Assembly (NCBI GenBank): GCA_003104905.1
Contig: PQAS01000058.1
Location: forward strand, 1-64,000
Direction: 5' to 3'
Length of the DNA stretch: 64,000 nucleotides
Source of the DNA: Candidatus Methanoperedentaceae archaeon
GTDB lineage: Archaea; Halobacteriota; Methanosarcinia; Methanosarcinales; Methanoperedenaceae
Both the position numbers and the translations under genes were made by a program. The notes under the pieces were generated by a model. That model was given only the letters and a program-made list of their open reading frames with translations, searched no databases and was not told where the DNA came from. Below, piece by piece: positions 51,865-59,861 of the stretch (position 1 is its first letter; each line of letters begins with the position of its first letter).

Positions 51865-52116
51865 TTATGATTTACTTTCTGGCATCTTGACTCGTTTGGA
51901 CTTTTTGGCCTCCCCTGGATTTTCTAAATTCGATATTTTTGACTCTTCTTCCCTCATTTCATAGATAGTCCGCATGCGTTCAATTGAAAGATCAATAGCT
52001 TCGGTCTCATTCCTGTATATTTTGTGATCTATGAGCCAATTAAGGTTTTCAATTGTACGCTGACTGAATGCATAGTTTCTTCGCACACTCGCTTCACTCA
52101 TTTCTTTTCGCTTCAT
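51865..52116 (-). CDS. ribbon-helix-helix regulator of the element
   Basis: 83 aa from the ATG at 52116 (MKRKEMSEASVRRN). 'NYAFSQRTIENLNWLIDHKI' and 'YRNETEAIDLSIERMRTIYE' form the strand-helix-helix of CopG/Arc-type repressors. A basic tail follows ('EAKKSKRVKMPESK'). The perfect palindrome GTATTATAATAC sits 8 bp upstream of the start and recurs in front of other element genes, so this protein is the probable common repressor. A decayed copy of the gene is at 17463-17600. Confidence 0.75.
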   Translation of the reverse strand: MKRKEMSEASVRRNYAFSQRTIENLNWLIDHKIYRNETEAIDLSIERMRTIYEMREEESKISNLENPGEAKKSKRVKMPESKS

Positions 52117-52123
52117 AGTGTAC

Positions 52124-52135
52124 GTATTATAATAC
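52124..52135. promoter_or_regulatory. element operator, perfect palindrome GTATTATAATAC
   Basis: 12-bp perfect palindrome within a TGTACGTATTATAATACAT block, between a TATA-like ATATAAATAG (about 52140-52150 on the minus strand) and the start codon of the ribbon-helix-helix gene. Variants are at 10577, 17587 and 17639. Confidence 0.6.
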
Positions 52136-52247
52136 ATATAACTATTTATATCTTTGCAGCATATCATGCCGAAAAAGCAAGCAGAATAGGAGCATCCTGG
52201 AAAAATAAGCGCCGATCGGATGAATTTAAAAATTTTAGTAAAATTGA

Positions 52248-52330
52248 TGCGAGAGATGGGATTTGAACCCACGAATGCCTGCGCAATTGGATCTTAAGTC
52301 CAACTCCTTTGGCCACTTGGATACCCTCGC
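52248..52330 (-). tRNA. intact tRNA-Leu(UAA) carried by the element
   Basis: 83-nt class II tRNA. Acceptor GCGAGGG pairs with CTCTCGC (one G-U), anticodon arm TTGGA-CTTAAGA-TCCAA (UAA), variable arm, T arm GTGGGTTCAAATCCCAT, discriminator A. It lies 107 bp inside the right att core and differs from the reconstructed host tRNA in the acceptor, D and anticodon stems while keeping the same anticodon. It is the only complete tRNA in the window and probably supplies the function lost by splitting the host gene. Confidence 0.93.
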
Positions 52331-52415
52331 ATATTTTGACCTTATTAAACACAAGGTTTATATCTGAAATTTGCCAAGTATTCATTGCCTTTTTTATGAT
52401 GTATTGGCTTAAATC

Positions 52416-52437
52416 TTGTGTTGTGTTTTTAACACAA
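52416..52437. repeat. inverted repeat touching the right att core
   Basis: TTGTGTT (52416-52422) and AACACAA (52431-52437) form a perfect 7-bp inverted repeat whose last base is the first base of the att core. It may be a recombinase arm or core-binding site, or a terminator-like hairpin. Confidence 0.45.
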
Positions 52438-52449
52438 TCTTAAGTCCTG
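52437..52449. other. right attachment-site core
   Basis: 13-bp ATCTTAAGTCCTG identical to 7287-7299, same orientation. Confidence 0.88.
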
Positions 52450-52476
52450 CACCTTTGGCCGCTTGGTTACCCCCGC
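52437..52476 (-). tRNA. 5' half of the split host tRNA-Leu(UAA)
   Basis: On the minus strand from 52476: acceptor strand GCGGGGG, D-arm region (TAACCAAGCGGCCAAAGGTG), then the anticodon arm start CAGGACTTAAGAT, where the match ends at the att core. GCGGGGG is fully complementary to CCCCCGC in the 3' half 45 kb away. Confidence 0.9.
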
Positions 52477-52832
52477 ACAGGGAGTGACGTTAAAAATCTT
52501 TTTGATGCATATTTATAACGCTTTTATATGTTTTTCTTAACTTATCCCATTTGAGGGATTAGTACCCTTTATTAGTTGCAGGGGTATAAAAAAGTACCAC
52601 ATTCCCCTTCTTCTTTTGTGAAAAACAGAGGTATTGAGACAACATGAAACAGTACAGGATAGGCTTCCTTCAAAAAGTATCATGTTGCCATCCTCCATCC
52701 TTAAGATTGTTCTTATAGGGGATAAAAAGGATAAGTGGTTATCAAATCTGATAATGCTTATAAAAAAAATTTAGAAAAAAAGAAGGTATGAATCCTTCTT
52801 CTTTCAATTTTCTCAATTTATTATCTATTTTA
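52477..52832. other. non-coding interval downstream of the large cytochrome gene
   Basis: No gene. It holds direct-repeat copy 1 (52701-52756) and an A/T-rich tract that may terminate transcription of the cytochrome gene. Confidence 0.5.
52701..52756. repeat. 56-bp direct repeat flanking the cytochrome gene, copy 1
   Basis: 51 of 56 bases match 57492-57547 in the same orientation (shared blocks GATTGTTCTTAT, GATAAAAAGGATAAG and TCAAATCTGATAATG). Copy spacing is 4791 bp. Confidence 0.75.
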
Positions 52833-55800
52833 TTATTTGCCCTTGCTAACTCTGGTCGACGCTTGCCCATTCAAGTCTCTCACTGTTAACTGATCATTTA
52901 CTGCTGCAGTTCCAGCATCGACCACTATACTGTTTTCTGACCAGCTTGTGGCTGTAGCTCTGAATGTTGCCGGCCTGCCCTTCACTATGTGAGTAATGAA
53001 CACTCCAAGATCAGAGAATGCTGGATCTGGTTTTGGTCCGAAGTTTGCACCTGTGATTGTTATGCTTCCTGACGCCAGTTTCGCGGATGCGACAGTTGTC
53101 TGTGTTACGGCAGTCAATGTAGTCAGTTTGCTCTTTGCATCTCCTTTCACAAGCTGCAATTTATGAACTCCTGCACTGAGTGCAGGGATATTCACCACTA
53201 TCTGTGTATCAGTTATTGATGCAGGCATATATATTACTCCATCTACAGATACAACCGATGTATACGCATCGTTGACGAAGTTCAGACCTGCGATAGTGAT
53301 ATCATTCACACTGCCTGCTAAAACTACAGACGGCGTTATGCTATCCATTGATGGAATAATGGCTCCCTGCATCGGTGCTGCTCCTGCAATCCATGATGCA
53401 TGGCAACCGTTGCAATCCGAGTTATTCCCGATATGGCCATTACCGGATTGTCCGTTATTTACTACCTGGATATTGTGGATTGACTGAACACTATGGCATT
53501 TCTCACAAGCTGTGCCGTTTATAGGCATAGTAGTACCTTGCTCAAAAGTTGCATTAGCAATATCAGCTGCCATAAGTGTAGAATTTCTCAACTCAATTAC
53601 GGTTTCTTCAGTACCATTAATTGTTATTTTAACAGTCGCATTTTGCACATCAAGTGATAGATGGCACCAGGTACATACATATCCGGATGTGCTATCTTTT
53701 TGATGTCCAATACCTCCATCCCAACCGGAAATTGCACCGTGGTGTGTATCGTGTTGGGTCATGATGACCGGCGATTCTGAGGAAGAGTTTCGGTGGCAGG
53801 CATAGCAGCCTCCCCAATATTTACCGCTTGTCGCATTATACGCCTTGAAATCAGCATATGGAGTTATCATAAACGATGTGTTATATGATGGTATATAATG
53901 GCTGTCGTTATAATTGGCTACGAAGCTGCCATGACAAACATTACACTGTCTTTCTTGTGCAGGCTGTCCAATACCTGCAGAATCATACGATGTATTGATA
54001 TGATGAGGTCTAGTTATGTTCACCTGTGCGCCAAGAGTATTGCCCCAGAACGCTGAACCGTTATGGCAATTAATACAGTTCTTATCTATCAGCATACCAT
54101 TTCCCACTCCTGGAGTTGAGGGGTGACAATCCTGGCAGCTGAATAGCTGGCCATTTGTTGGGTTTATCTGACTCCCAACCAGGTTGTGATGCCTCGTGCG
54201 TACACCGCCCATGTAAGTTGAATTATGACAGTATCTACACAATGACTCTGTATACTTATCAACCCTGGTATCGTATACACCTATGCTCTGATTTAAGGTA
54301 ATATTTTGTGGGGAAGGGGGTGATCCTTCAGAGACATTGTAGACATTATGAAGAAGCCCTGTAATATTTGTGCTTGGTGTCAGGCCTCCGTGACATACCT
54401 GACATGATGCGTCGTCTTTTGCAATATTGCTATGATTGAAATAACCGGGTTTACTCTGGTTTGCGCCATATGTTGCTTGACCCGTAATTTCAGGCGGCAC
54501 AACCAGTGCAATGAAACTGTTCACCATGTCATTGTAATTATTGGAACCGCTGGTATATCCCTGCCAGTGGCAGGAGGAGCACCAGTAGGTTGCACTTGAT
54601 ATTGTTGAGCCAACTACATTGTTGCCGTCAAATTGAGCGGGTCTGCCAAGAGCATTCTGATCATGCTGGGTGGACCCATGACAGTAAACACAAGCAGATA
54701 ATTGCGCGCTTGAACCTGTTGTCCAGTAGTTATTCCATTTCTGGCCTGCTAATGGATCATTGCTGTGGTTCAATGGTTTCTGGACCTTTGGGGCATTTAA
54801 CAGTCCCGTGCCCTGATGGCAGTCGGTACAGTTAACTGCACTCGTCTTATTTTCCGGACTATTGGGCTTGAATGATCCGTCTGGCTGTAAATATTGTACA
54901 GGGTGGATATTCTGGCCGGATGCCAGATGGCACTGTGTACAATCCACCGACCCATTATGCTTTTGCTTTGATAATGAATTATGACAGGTCTGGCAATAAC
55001 TGCTATTCGCAAGAGTGAGTGCGGGTTTGGTAAGCGTGCTCTCGTGTATTCTTCCGGAATTGTGACAGTTAATACATCCTGGATTTGTTCCAAGTTCTGT
55101 ATGGTTGTCTATACTTGCATTCCATGATGCATTTACCATTTCAGTTGTGAAAGTACCGGAGGGATTCTGGTGACAGTATGTACAATTGGATGTACTTCCT
55201 GTATTGTATAGAGAATCCGATGTCTTATTGCTGCCGTAATGGCTCACACTCGCAAATATTGATTTGACACCTCCAGGATCGCTATTCGAAATGATCATCT
55301 CTGTTTTATTGTGACAGTTCACACAGGAATCGTTAACAGTTGTATATTGTTTTGTCTTGATTTCAGATCCTGCTGAGTTATGTTCGCTCGCTATAAATGC
55401 TCCGAAATTACCGCTATCTGTGTGGCACTGGGTACATTTCTTGGGGACTTTATAGCCGTCAGGATGAGCGTTTGTGGGAAGTTCTGCTTCATTCACAACA
55501 CCATCTGCTGATACGGTGCTGTTGGTATGGCAGGCATAGCAGCGTTTGTTATCTGCTCCACTCGCGGTGGCGCCGTTGTTCAAGATATTGTGGATCGATG
55601 TGGCAGTGTTCATCTTGCTGACATCAACCTTTGCCTGACTTGCACCTATATCATGGCAGCTTACACAATTAGGACCCCCTCCCTTTCCGACATCCACATT
55701 ATGTACGAATTCACTGATATCCGGCGATGCCGAGAGAACTCCACCGTGGCATGCCATGCAATCTGCATCCGTGGTGCCATATGAAGCATGGTCAGTGCCG

Positions 55801-57353
55801 CTATTATTCCAGTTAGCTTGATTTAATAGGATACCGACCGGATCACGTGCAAATAATGCCATCGTTGCTGCATAATTACTATCTGTTGGATTATGACAGC
55901 TTGAACATACAGTGCCGCTGCCTATTGTTCCACCGATCGTGTCGGTTCCAGCAGGTACTGAAGCATTGCCCAGTCTTTTTGCGACATGTTTGTTATCGCC
56001 GTGACAATAAATACAGGCATCCTTTGTTGATGTCCAGTAAGTATTCCATTTTGTACCATTTCTATCTGTGCTGTGGTTCAATGGTTTCTGGACATGGGGA
56101 GCGGTTCCCGGATAGTCTCCGTGTTTTGGCTGCAAAAGAAGTGCGGAAAAGAAACTGGCATTCTGGTGGCAGTTGGTGCAATCGCCTTTATTTGTGCTGT
56201 TTAGATCCACATAAGTTGCAGTCTGGGAGAATACCTTGATTGCGTGAGCATCCTGGCTATGGCATACTGTGCAACTTACGTTATTGTTGTGGCGCTCATA
56301 TGCTTTGTGGCAGGAAGTGCATTGGGTGTACTCGGTGATGTCATTACTATTCGCAGGCAGAGGGGCAGGTTTTGTAATGTTGTGCATAGGTCCGTGGCAT
56401 ATCCAGCATGGCACGCCTTTGGTGTTGTTGTACCAGGTGCCATTGTGAGCTGAGTAAGAAATTACTGTTGACTTATTTGTTGTGGAATAGATAGTCGTGC
56501 CAGTTATACCATCAATAGTAGCCAACGTGTTGAAGCTAGTCAGGTTGTTATTATTCGCAGGGTGACAGTTAGCATTGTAGCAACTTGGGGTAAGAGTAGG
56601 CCAGGTATTTGTATTGAAAGGACCGTGACAATTTGCGTCGCTGCATGTGAATATACTATGTTTATCTATTGTTCTATCATTGTTGCCATATCCGGGATGG
56701 CATTTAACACATGGTGTCCCGTGGTTGCGACCGGTATGAGCCCCGGCGGCCATGCTATTAACCGTACCTGAAGAACCGAATTTATCTGAATAGGGGGATC
56801 TCGGAGAAGTCTGGTATTTTGCAGTAGTGGTTGGATTTTTATGACAATATCCTTTGCTGCAACTGGAAGTATATCCTTGAATGGAAAGGTTTACATAAGC
56901 AGTATCATTTATGCTTGGGCTGCTGACAATATTTGCCTTAACAGTCCAACTACCATAATCCGGATCTGTATCAGACGTAAAATCTCCTTTAACGCTATAC
57001 GGAAATAACGCAAGCCCGTTTGAAGCTGTAATCTTTGTACCACTCGCTTTTAGAGTTCCCGCTCCACTTTTAATTTCAAAATAAACATTCTGGCCGGCAA
57101 GTGGCATTCCATTAGCATCTACTAGCAATGCACCTGCCGTAAAGGTAAAAGAGCTATTATCACTATCATAACCCGATAAAAGTACTGAGGCATTATTGAA
57201 ACTTGCCACCGAATATCTATTTGTTGAGACCATTATTGTCTCATTAGCTGCACTTGCAGCACTACTCGAAAATAAAAATATCAATATTCCAAAAATAAGA
57301 ATTTTTCCAGCATCTATACTCCACGCTTTTTTAATCAATTTTTTTTCACTCAT
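52833..57353 (-). CDS. very large secreted multiheme cytochrome c with 31 haem-binding motifs
   Basis: 1506 aa. Signal peptide (ILIFGILIFLFSSSAASA), an N-terminal Ig-like domain (about 40-165, 'ALLVDANGMPLAGQNVYFEI'), then a haem region to about 1340 and two C-terminal IPT/TIG-like domains ('IIPSMDSITPSVVLAGSVND', 'SGSITITGANFGPKPD'). I count 28 CXXCH motifs plus three CX4CH motifs (CSKGYCH, CSDANCH, CYNANCH) clustered near the front. Internal similarity ('HVQKPLNHS' with 'KWNTYW'; 'KVQKPLNHS' with 'KWNNYW') points to duplication of a haem block. No S-layer domain or membrane anchor is seen. Such proteins are proposed extracellular electron conduits in ANME archaea. Confidence 0.93.
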   Translation of the reverse strand: MSEKKLIKKAWSIDAGKILIFGILIFLFSSSAASAANETIMVSTNRYSVASFNNASVLLSGYDSDNSSFTFTAGALLVDANGMPLAGQNVYFEIKSGAGTLKASGTKITASNGLALFPYSVKGDFTSDTDPDYGSWTVKANIVSSPSINDTAYVNLSIQGYTSSCSKGYCHKNPTTTAKYQTSPRSPYSDKFGSSGTVNSMAAGAHTGRNHGTPCVKCHPGYGNNDRTIDKHSIFTCSDANCHGPFNTNTWPTLTPSCYNANCHPANNNNLTSFNTLATIDGITGTTIYSTTNKSTVISYSAHNGTWYNNTKGVPCWICHGPMHNITKPAPLPANSNDITEYTQCTSCHKAYERHNNNVSCTVCHSQDAHAIKVFSQTATYVDLNSTNKGDCTNCHQNASFFSALLLQPKHGDYPGTAPHVQKPLNHSTDRNGTKWNTYWTSTKDACIYCHGDNKHVAKRLGNASVPAGTDTIGGTIGSGTVCSSCHNPTDSNYAATMALFARDPVGILLNQANWNNSGTDHASYGTTDADCMACHGGVLSASPDISEFVHNVDVGKGGGPNCVSCHDIGASQAKVDVSKMNTATSIHNILNNGATASGADNKRCYACHTNSTVSADGVVNEAELPTNAHPDGYKVPKKCTQCHTDSGNFGAFIASEHNSAGSEIKTKQYTTVNDSCVNCHNKTEMIISNSDPGGVKSIFASVSHYGSNKTSDSLYNTGSTSNCTYCHQNPSGTFTTEMVNASWNASIDNHTELGTNPGCINCHNSGRIHESTLTKPALTLANSSYCQTCHNSLSKQKHNGSVDCTQCHLASGQNIHPVQYLQPDGSFKPNSPENKTSAVNCTDCHQGTGLLNAPKVQKPLNHSNDPLAGQKWNNYWTTGSSAQLSACVYCHGSTQHDQNALGRPAQFDGNNVVGSTISSATYWCSSCHWQGYTSGSNNYNDMVNSFIALVVPPEITGQATYGANQSKPGYFNHSNIAKDDASCQVCHGGLTPSTNITGLLHNVYNVSEGSPPSPQNITLNQSIGVYDTRVDKYTESLCRYCHNSTYMGGVRTRHHNLVGSQINPTNGQLFSCQDCHPSTPGVGNGMLIDKNCINCHNGSAFWGNTLGAQVNITRPHHINTSYDSAGIGQPAQERQCNVCHGSFVANYNDSHYIPSYNTSFMITPYADFKAYNATSGKYWGGCYACHRNSSSESPVIMTQHDTHHGAISGWDGGIGHQKDSTSGYVCTWCHLSLDVQNATVKITINGTEETVIELRNSTLMAADIANATFEQGTTMPINGTACEKCHSVQSIHNIQVVNNGQSGNGHIGNNSDCNGCHASWIAGAAPMQGAIIPSMDSITPSVVLAGSVNDITIAGLNFVNDAYTSVVSVDGVIYMPASITDTQIVVNIPALSAGVHKLQLVKGDAKSKLTTLTAVTQTTVASAKLASGSITITGANFGPKPDPAFSDLGVFITHIVKGRPATFRATATSWSENSIVVDAGTAAVNDQLTVRDLNGQASTRVSKGK

Positions 57354-57491
57354 ATCGCCTATCCCATCCTATCAAATTTTATTAGATATGTCTTTACAAT
57401 TATTATGAGACTGAAGAGCCTCTAAATACCGGGATATTTTCTTGAGGTTCTTCTTCTTACTGCTGTTATTTGTTCATATCACGTTACTAAC

Positions 57492-57547
57492 TTAGGATTG
57501 TTCTTATCGGAGATAAAAAGGATAAGGGGTTCTCAAATCTGATAATG
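57492..57547. repeat. 56-bp direct repeat flanking the cytochrome gene, copy 2
   Basis: Matches 52701-52756. It lies 12 bp before the stop codon of the tyrosine recombinase gene, which suggests a link to its recombination site. Confidence 0.75.
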
Positions 57548-57558
57548 AGTTTTTCTAA

Positions 57559-58707
57559 CTATCTTGATTTTTTATTTTTTATTTTTGAAATTCCTTTCAT
57601 TATCTCCAACAACTGTGCCTCAAGGATATCCAGTCTTTTCTTAAGTTCCTGGGTCTCGCCATCCTTTGATTCGAGTTTTTCTTTGAGTGTCTCATTCTCT
57701 TTCGAAAGTTCATCGAGTCTCTTTGCGTCCTGTGTATCCAGGGATCGAATTATGATCTTTTTCTCAAAAGTCAAATGCGGGAGGAACGTTTTATACGTTT
57801 CTCTCAATTTATATACATCATAACGGAAATACGCAAGGTCACTACTTTTAGAAGTGTGTCCTAACATAAAGTCAATCATTTTTTTTGGCATTCCTGCGTT
57901 TTCCAAAGTAGATGCAAAGAACTTGCGCAAAGCGTGGCTCTTTGATTTTATTTGATAGTCTCCATTCTCGTATCCAAGCTGTGCAGCCAGCGTTCTAAAA
58001 AGCTTCCCGAAGGTTGTTTTGTTTATGCGTGTGGCGTTGTCGTATGTCACGAAGACAAAATCGTTCCCTTTGATTTTTAGCTTATCTATCCTGCCCCTTT
58101 CTTCAAAATAGTTCTTAAGAGCCTGTACTCCTTCCGGGCTGATGAAAGTGGTATAATCAACCTGCGGGTTTTGCTTCCTTACTGAAACAGTCCCTATATC
58201 ATCATCATCAAAGGCAATATCGTGTATTCGCAGGTTGATAATTTCCTGCCGTGCCATGCCGGACGTGACCATACAAAGAATAATAGCCCGGTCGCGCAGG
58301 CTGTGGCAATTCGTAACGAGGTTTTTCACATCTTCTTTCGATAAGAAGTTCATGTTCTGCCGCAAAGGCATCGGTTTTTTAATCCTGGTTATGCCCGACG
58401 ACAACTGTATATCATAAGCCCTGTAAAAGCTGCGGACACAGGTAATGGCTAATGATTGGGCTTTCGGTGACATTTCTTTGTTTTTAAGGCATATTTTATA
58501 TTTTGCAAAATATTCAAGCTCTTTTCTTTCACCCGGTAGTTTACCAGCCTTAATCTCGATTATCGCTTCGGAAATGAGTTCACCTGGTGCTTTCCCTGCA
58601 CACTCGCAAAACAGCTTCATATACATGGAGTAAACCCTCTGTGTGGATTCCGCAAGGTCTGAATTGGCGAACCATTGGAGCAATTTAACATCTTTCAATA
58701 TGTCCAT
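57559..58707 (-). CDS. tyrosine recombinase (second integrase)
   Basis: 382 aa. N-terminal SAM-like domain ('LAESTQRVYSMYMKLFCECA'), then catalytic residues: Arg in 'MVTSGMARQEIINLRIHDI', a Lys candidate in 'GTVSVRKQNPQ', 'KSHALRKFFASTL' (HxxR), 'FMLGHTSKSS' (His) and Tyr in 'DLAYFRYDVYKLR'. The last 80 residues are a leucine/glutamate-rich coiled coil. It differs from the integrase at 7348 and lies outside that element. The direct repeat touching its 3' end suggests it acts, or acted, on the cytochrome segment or another element to the left. Confidence 0.88.
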   Translation of the reverse strand: MDILKDVKLLQWFANSDLAESTQRVYSMYMKLFCECAGKAPGELISEAIIEIKAGKLPGERKELEYFAKYKICLKNKEMSPKAQSLAITCVRSFYRAYDIQLSSGITRIKKPMPLRQNMNFLSKEDVKNLVTNCHSLRDRAIILCMVTSGMARQEIINLRIHDIAFDDDDIGTVSVRKQNPQVDYTTFISPEGVQALKNYFEERGRIDKLKIKGNDFVFVTYDNATRINKTTFGKLFRTLAAQLGYENGDYQIKSKSHALRKFFASTLENAGMPKKMIDFMLGHTSKSSDLAYFRYDVYKLRETYKTFLPHLTFEKKIIIRSLDTQDAKRLDELSKENETLKEKLESKDGETQELKKRLDILEAQLLEIMKGISKIKNKKSR

Positions 58708-58837
58708 ATTAAATAGTAAGGATTGAATGATATATAAGATTTATCTAAAAAAGATTACCATAATTAACTCCTAAATCACTCTTAGATTACTTTAAGCTAA
58801 CGGCATGATTATGTATGATATCTTTCTATTATTATCT

Positions 58838-59830
58838 ATGCCCTTTGTCACATTTTCCCGAAATGTATTCATCCCGCTCACGAATGTCTGCAGGAACAGG
58901 TGCGGATATTGCGGATTCCGGCGCGATATGGGCGAGGCAAAACTTCTCTCACCCCCTGAAGTTAAGGCAATACTTTTAAAAGGCGCACGTTCCGGGTGTT
59001 CTGAAGCGCTTTTCACATTCGGAGAGCGTCCGGAGGAAGTTAATGGTTTCAGTGAATGGCTTATGGAGTTTGGATATGAGAATATTATAGATTATCTCCT
59101 GGAGATGTGCAAACTTTCAATAAACTTTGGCCTTTTGCCCCACAGCAATCCCGGAATACTTGAAAAGCCGGAATTTGAAAAATTAAAACCATATAATGCA
59201 AGCATGGGGCTGATGCTTGAGACTCTTGCCGAGATCAAAGGACATGAGGGCTGCGCGGGAAAATCCCCGGGTGCTCGCATAAAGACAATCGAATATGCCG
59301 GAGAACTCAAAATCCCCTTCACCACAGGAATTCTTACAGGAATAGGTGAAACATGGGAAGAAAGAGTGAGCTCTATCCATAAAATAAAAGAACTGCATGA
59401 AGAATTCGGACATATCCAGGAAGTCATAATCCAGAATTTCATTCCAAAACCCGGAACCAGAATGGCTTCATGGGATGCTCCGGGAATAAAAGAGATGATG
59501 CGAACGGTCAGGATGGCAAGGGAGATACTCCCGGCTGATATAACCATCCAGGTTTCACCCAACCTTATTCCCCCCCGGGAATTAGTAAAATGCGGCGCTA
59601 GTGACCTTGGGGGCATTTCACCCGAGACTATTGATCATATCAATCCCGAAGCACCATGGCCGAATTATATAGAATTGCAGGCAATGGTTGATGTTCCCCT
59701 TCGCGAAAGGCTGCCCATATATCCCGGATATATACAAAAAGGATGGTACAGCCCCAGGATCAGGGATTTATTGTTTACTCTTTCTGATACGGAAGGATTT
59801 AGGAAAACTTATAAACAGGAATATCGTTAG
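58838..59830 (+). CDS. cofG: 7,8-didemethyl-8-hydroxy-5-deazariboflavin synthase subunit CofG
   Basis: About 330 aa from the ATG at 58838 (MPFVTFSRNVFIPL); an earlier ATG at 58805 adds 11 residues. Radical SAM motif 'TNVCRNRCGYCGFRRDMGEA' (CxxxCxxC), then 'ALFTFGERPEEV', 'NPGILEKPEF', 'TTGILTGIGETWEERVSSI' and 'NFIPKPGTRMASWDAPG', all typical of CofG. With CofH it builds the deazaflavin chromophore Fo of coenzyme F420 from tyrosine and an aminopyrimidine. cofH follows in the same direction 31 bp downstream. Ends with TAG. Confidence 0.95.
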   Translation: MPFVTFSRNVFIPLTNVCRNRCGYCGFRRDMGEAKLLSPPEVKAILLKGARSGCSEALFTFGERPEEVNGFSEWLMEFGYENIIDYLLEMCKLSINFGLLPHSNPGILEKPEFEKLKPYNASMGLMLETLAEIKGHEGCAGKSPGARIKTIEYAGELKIPFTTGILTGIGETWEERVSSIHKIKELHEEFGHIQEVIIQNFIPKPGTRMASWDAPGIKEMMRTVRMAREILPADITIQVSPNLIPPRELVKCGASDLGGISPETIDHINPEAPWPNYIELQAMVDVPLRERLPIYPGYIQKGWYSPRIRDLLFTLSDTEGFRKTYKQEYR

Positions 59831-59861
59831 AACTGCAAATTCTGGTGGTAATATTCAGAAA

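Larger units (their letters stand above)
7287..52449. mobile_element. 45.15-kb integrative element inserted in the anticodon arm of tRNA-Leu(UAA)
   Basis: Bounded by identical 13-bp direct repeats (ATCTTAAGTCCTG) at 7287-7299 and 52437-52449; the repeat-to-repeat distance is 45,150 bp. Each repeat is the anticodon arm of one half of a single tRNA-Leu gene, so precise recombination between them would restore an 83-nt tRNA and release a circle. A tyrosine recombinase gene starts 49 bp inside the left repeat. Cargo includes a PrimPol, VirB4- and VirB6-like genes, ArdC, several toxin-antitoxin and defence-like genes, and an intact tRNA-Leu(UAA). No relaxase or coupling ATPase was recognised, so self-transfer is uncertain. 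The boundary call is based directly on sequence; the mobility claim is inference. Confidence 0.9.

Noticed and set aside
7287-52449. Borg-type extrachromosomal element
   Set aside because: Borgs are described as very large linear elements with terminal inverted repeats. Here a 45-kb segment has direct repeats in a tRNA gene and an integrase.
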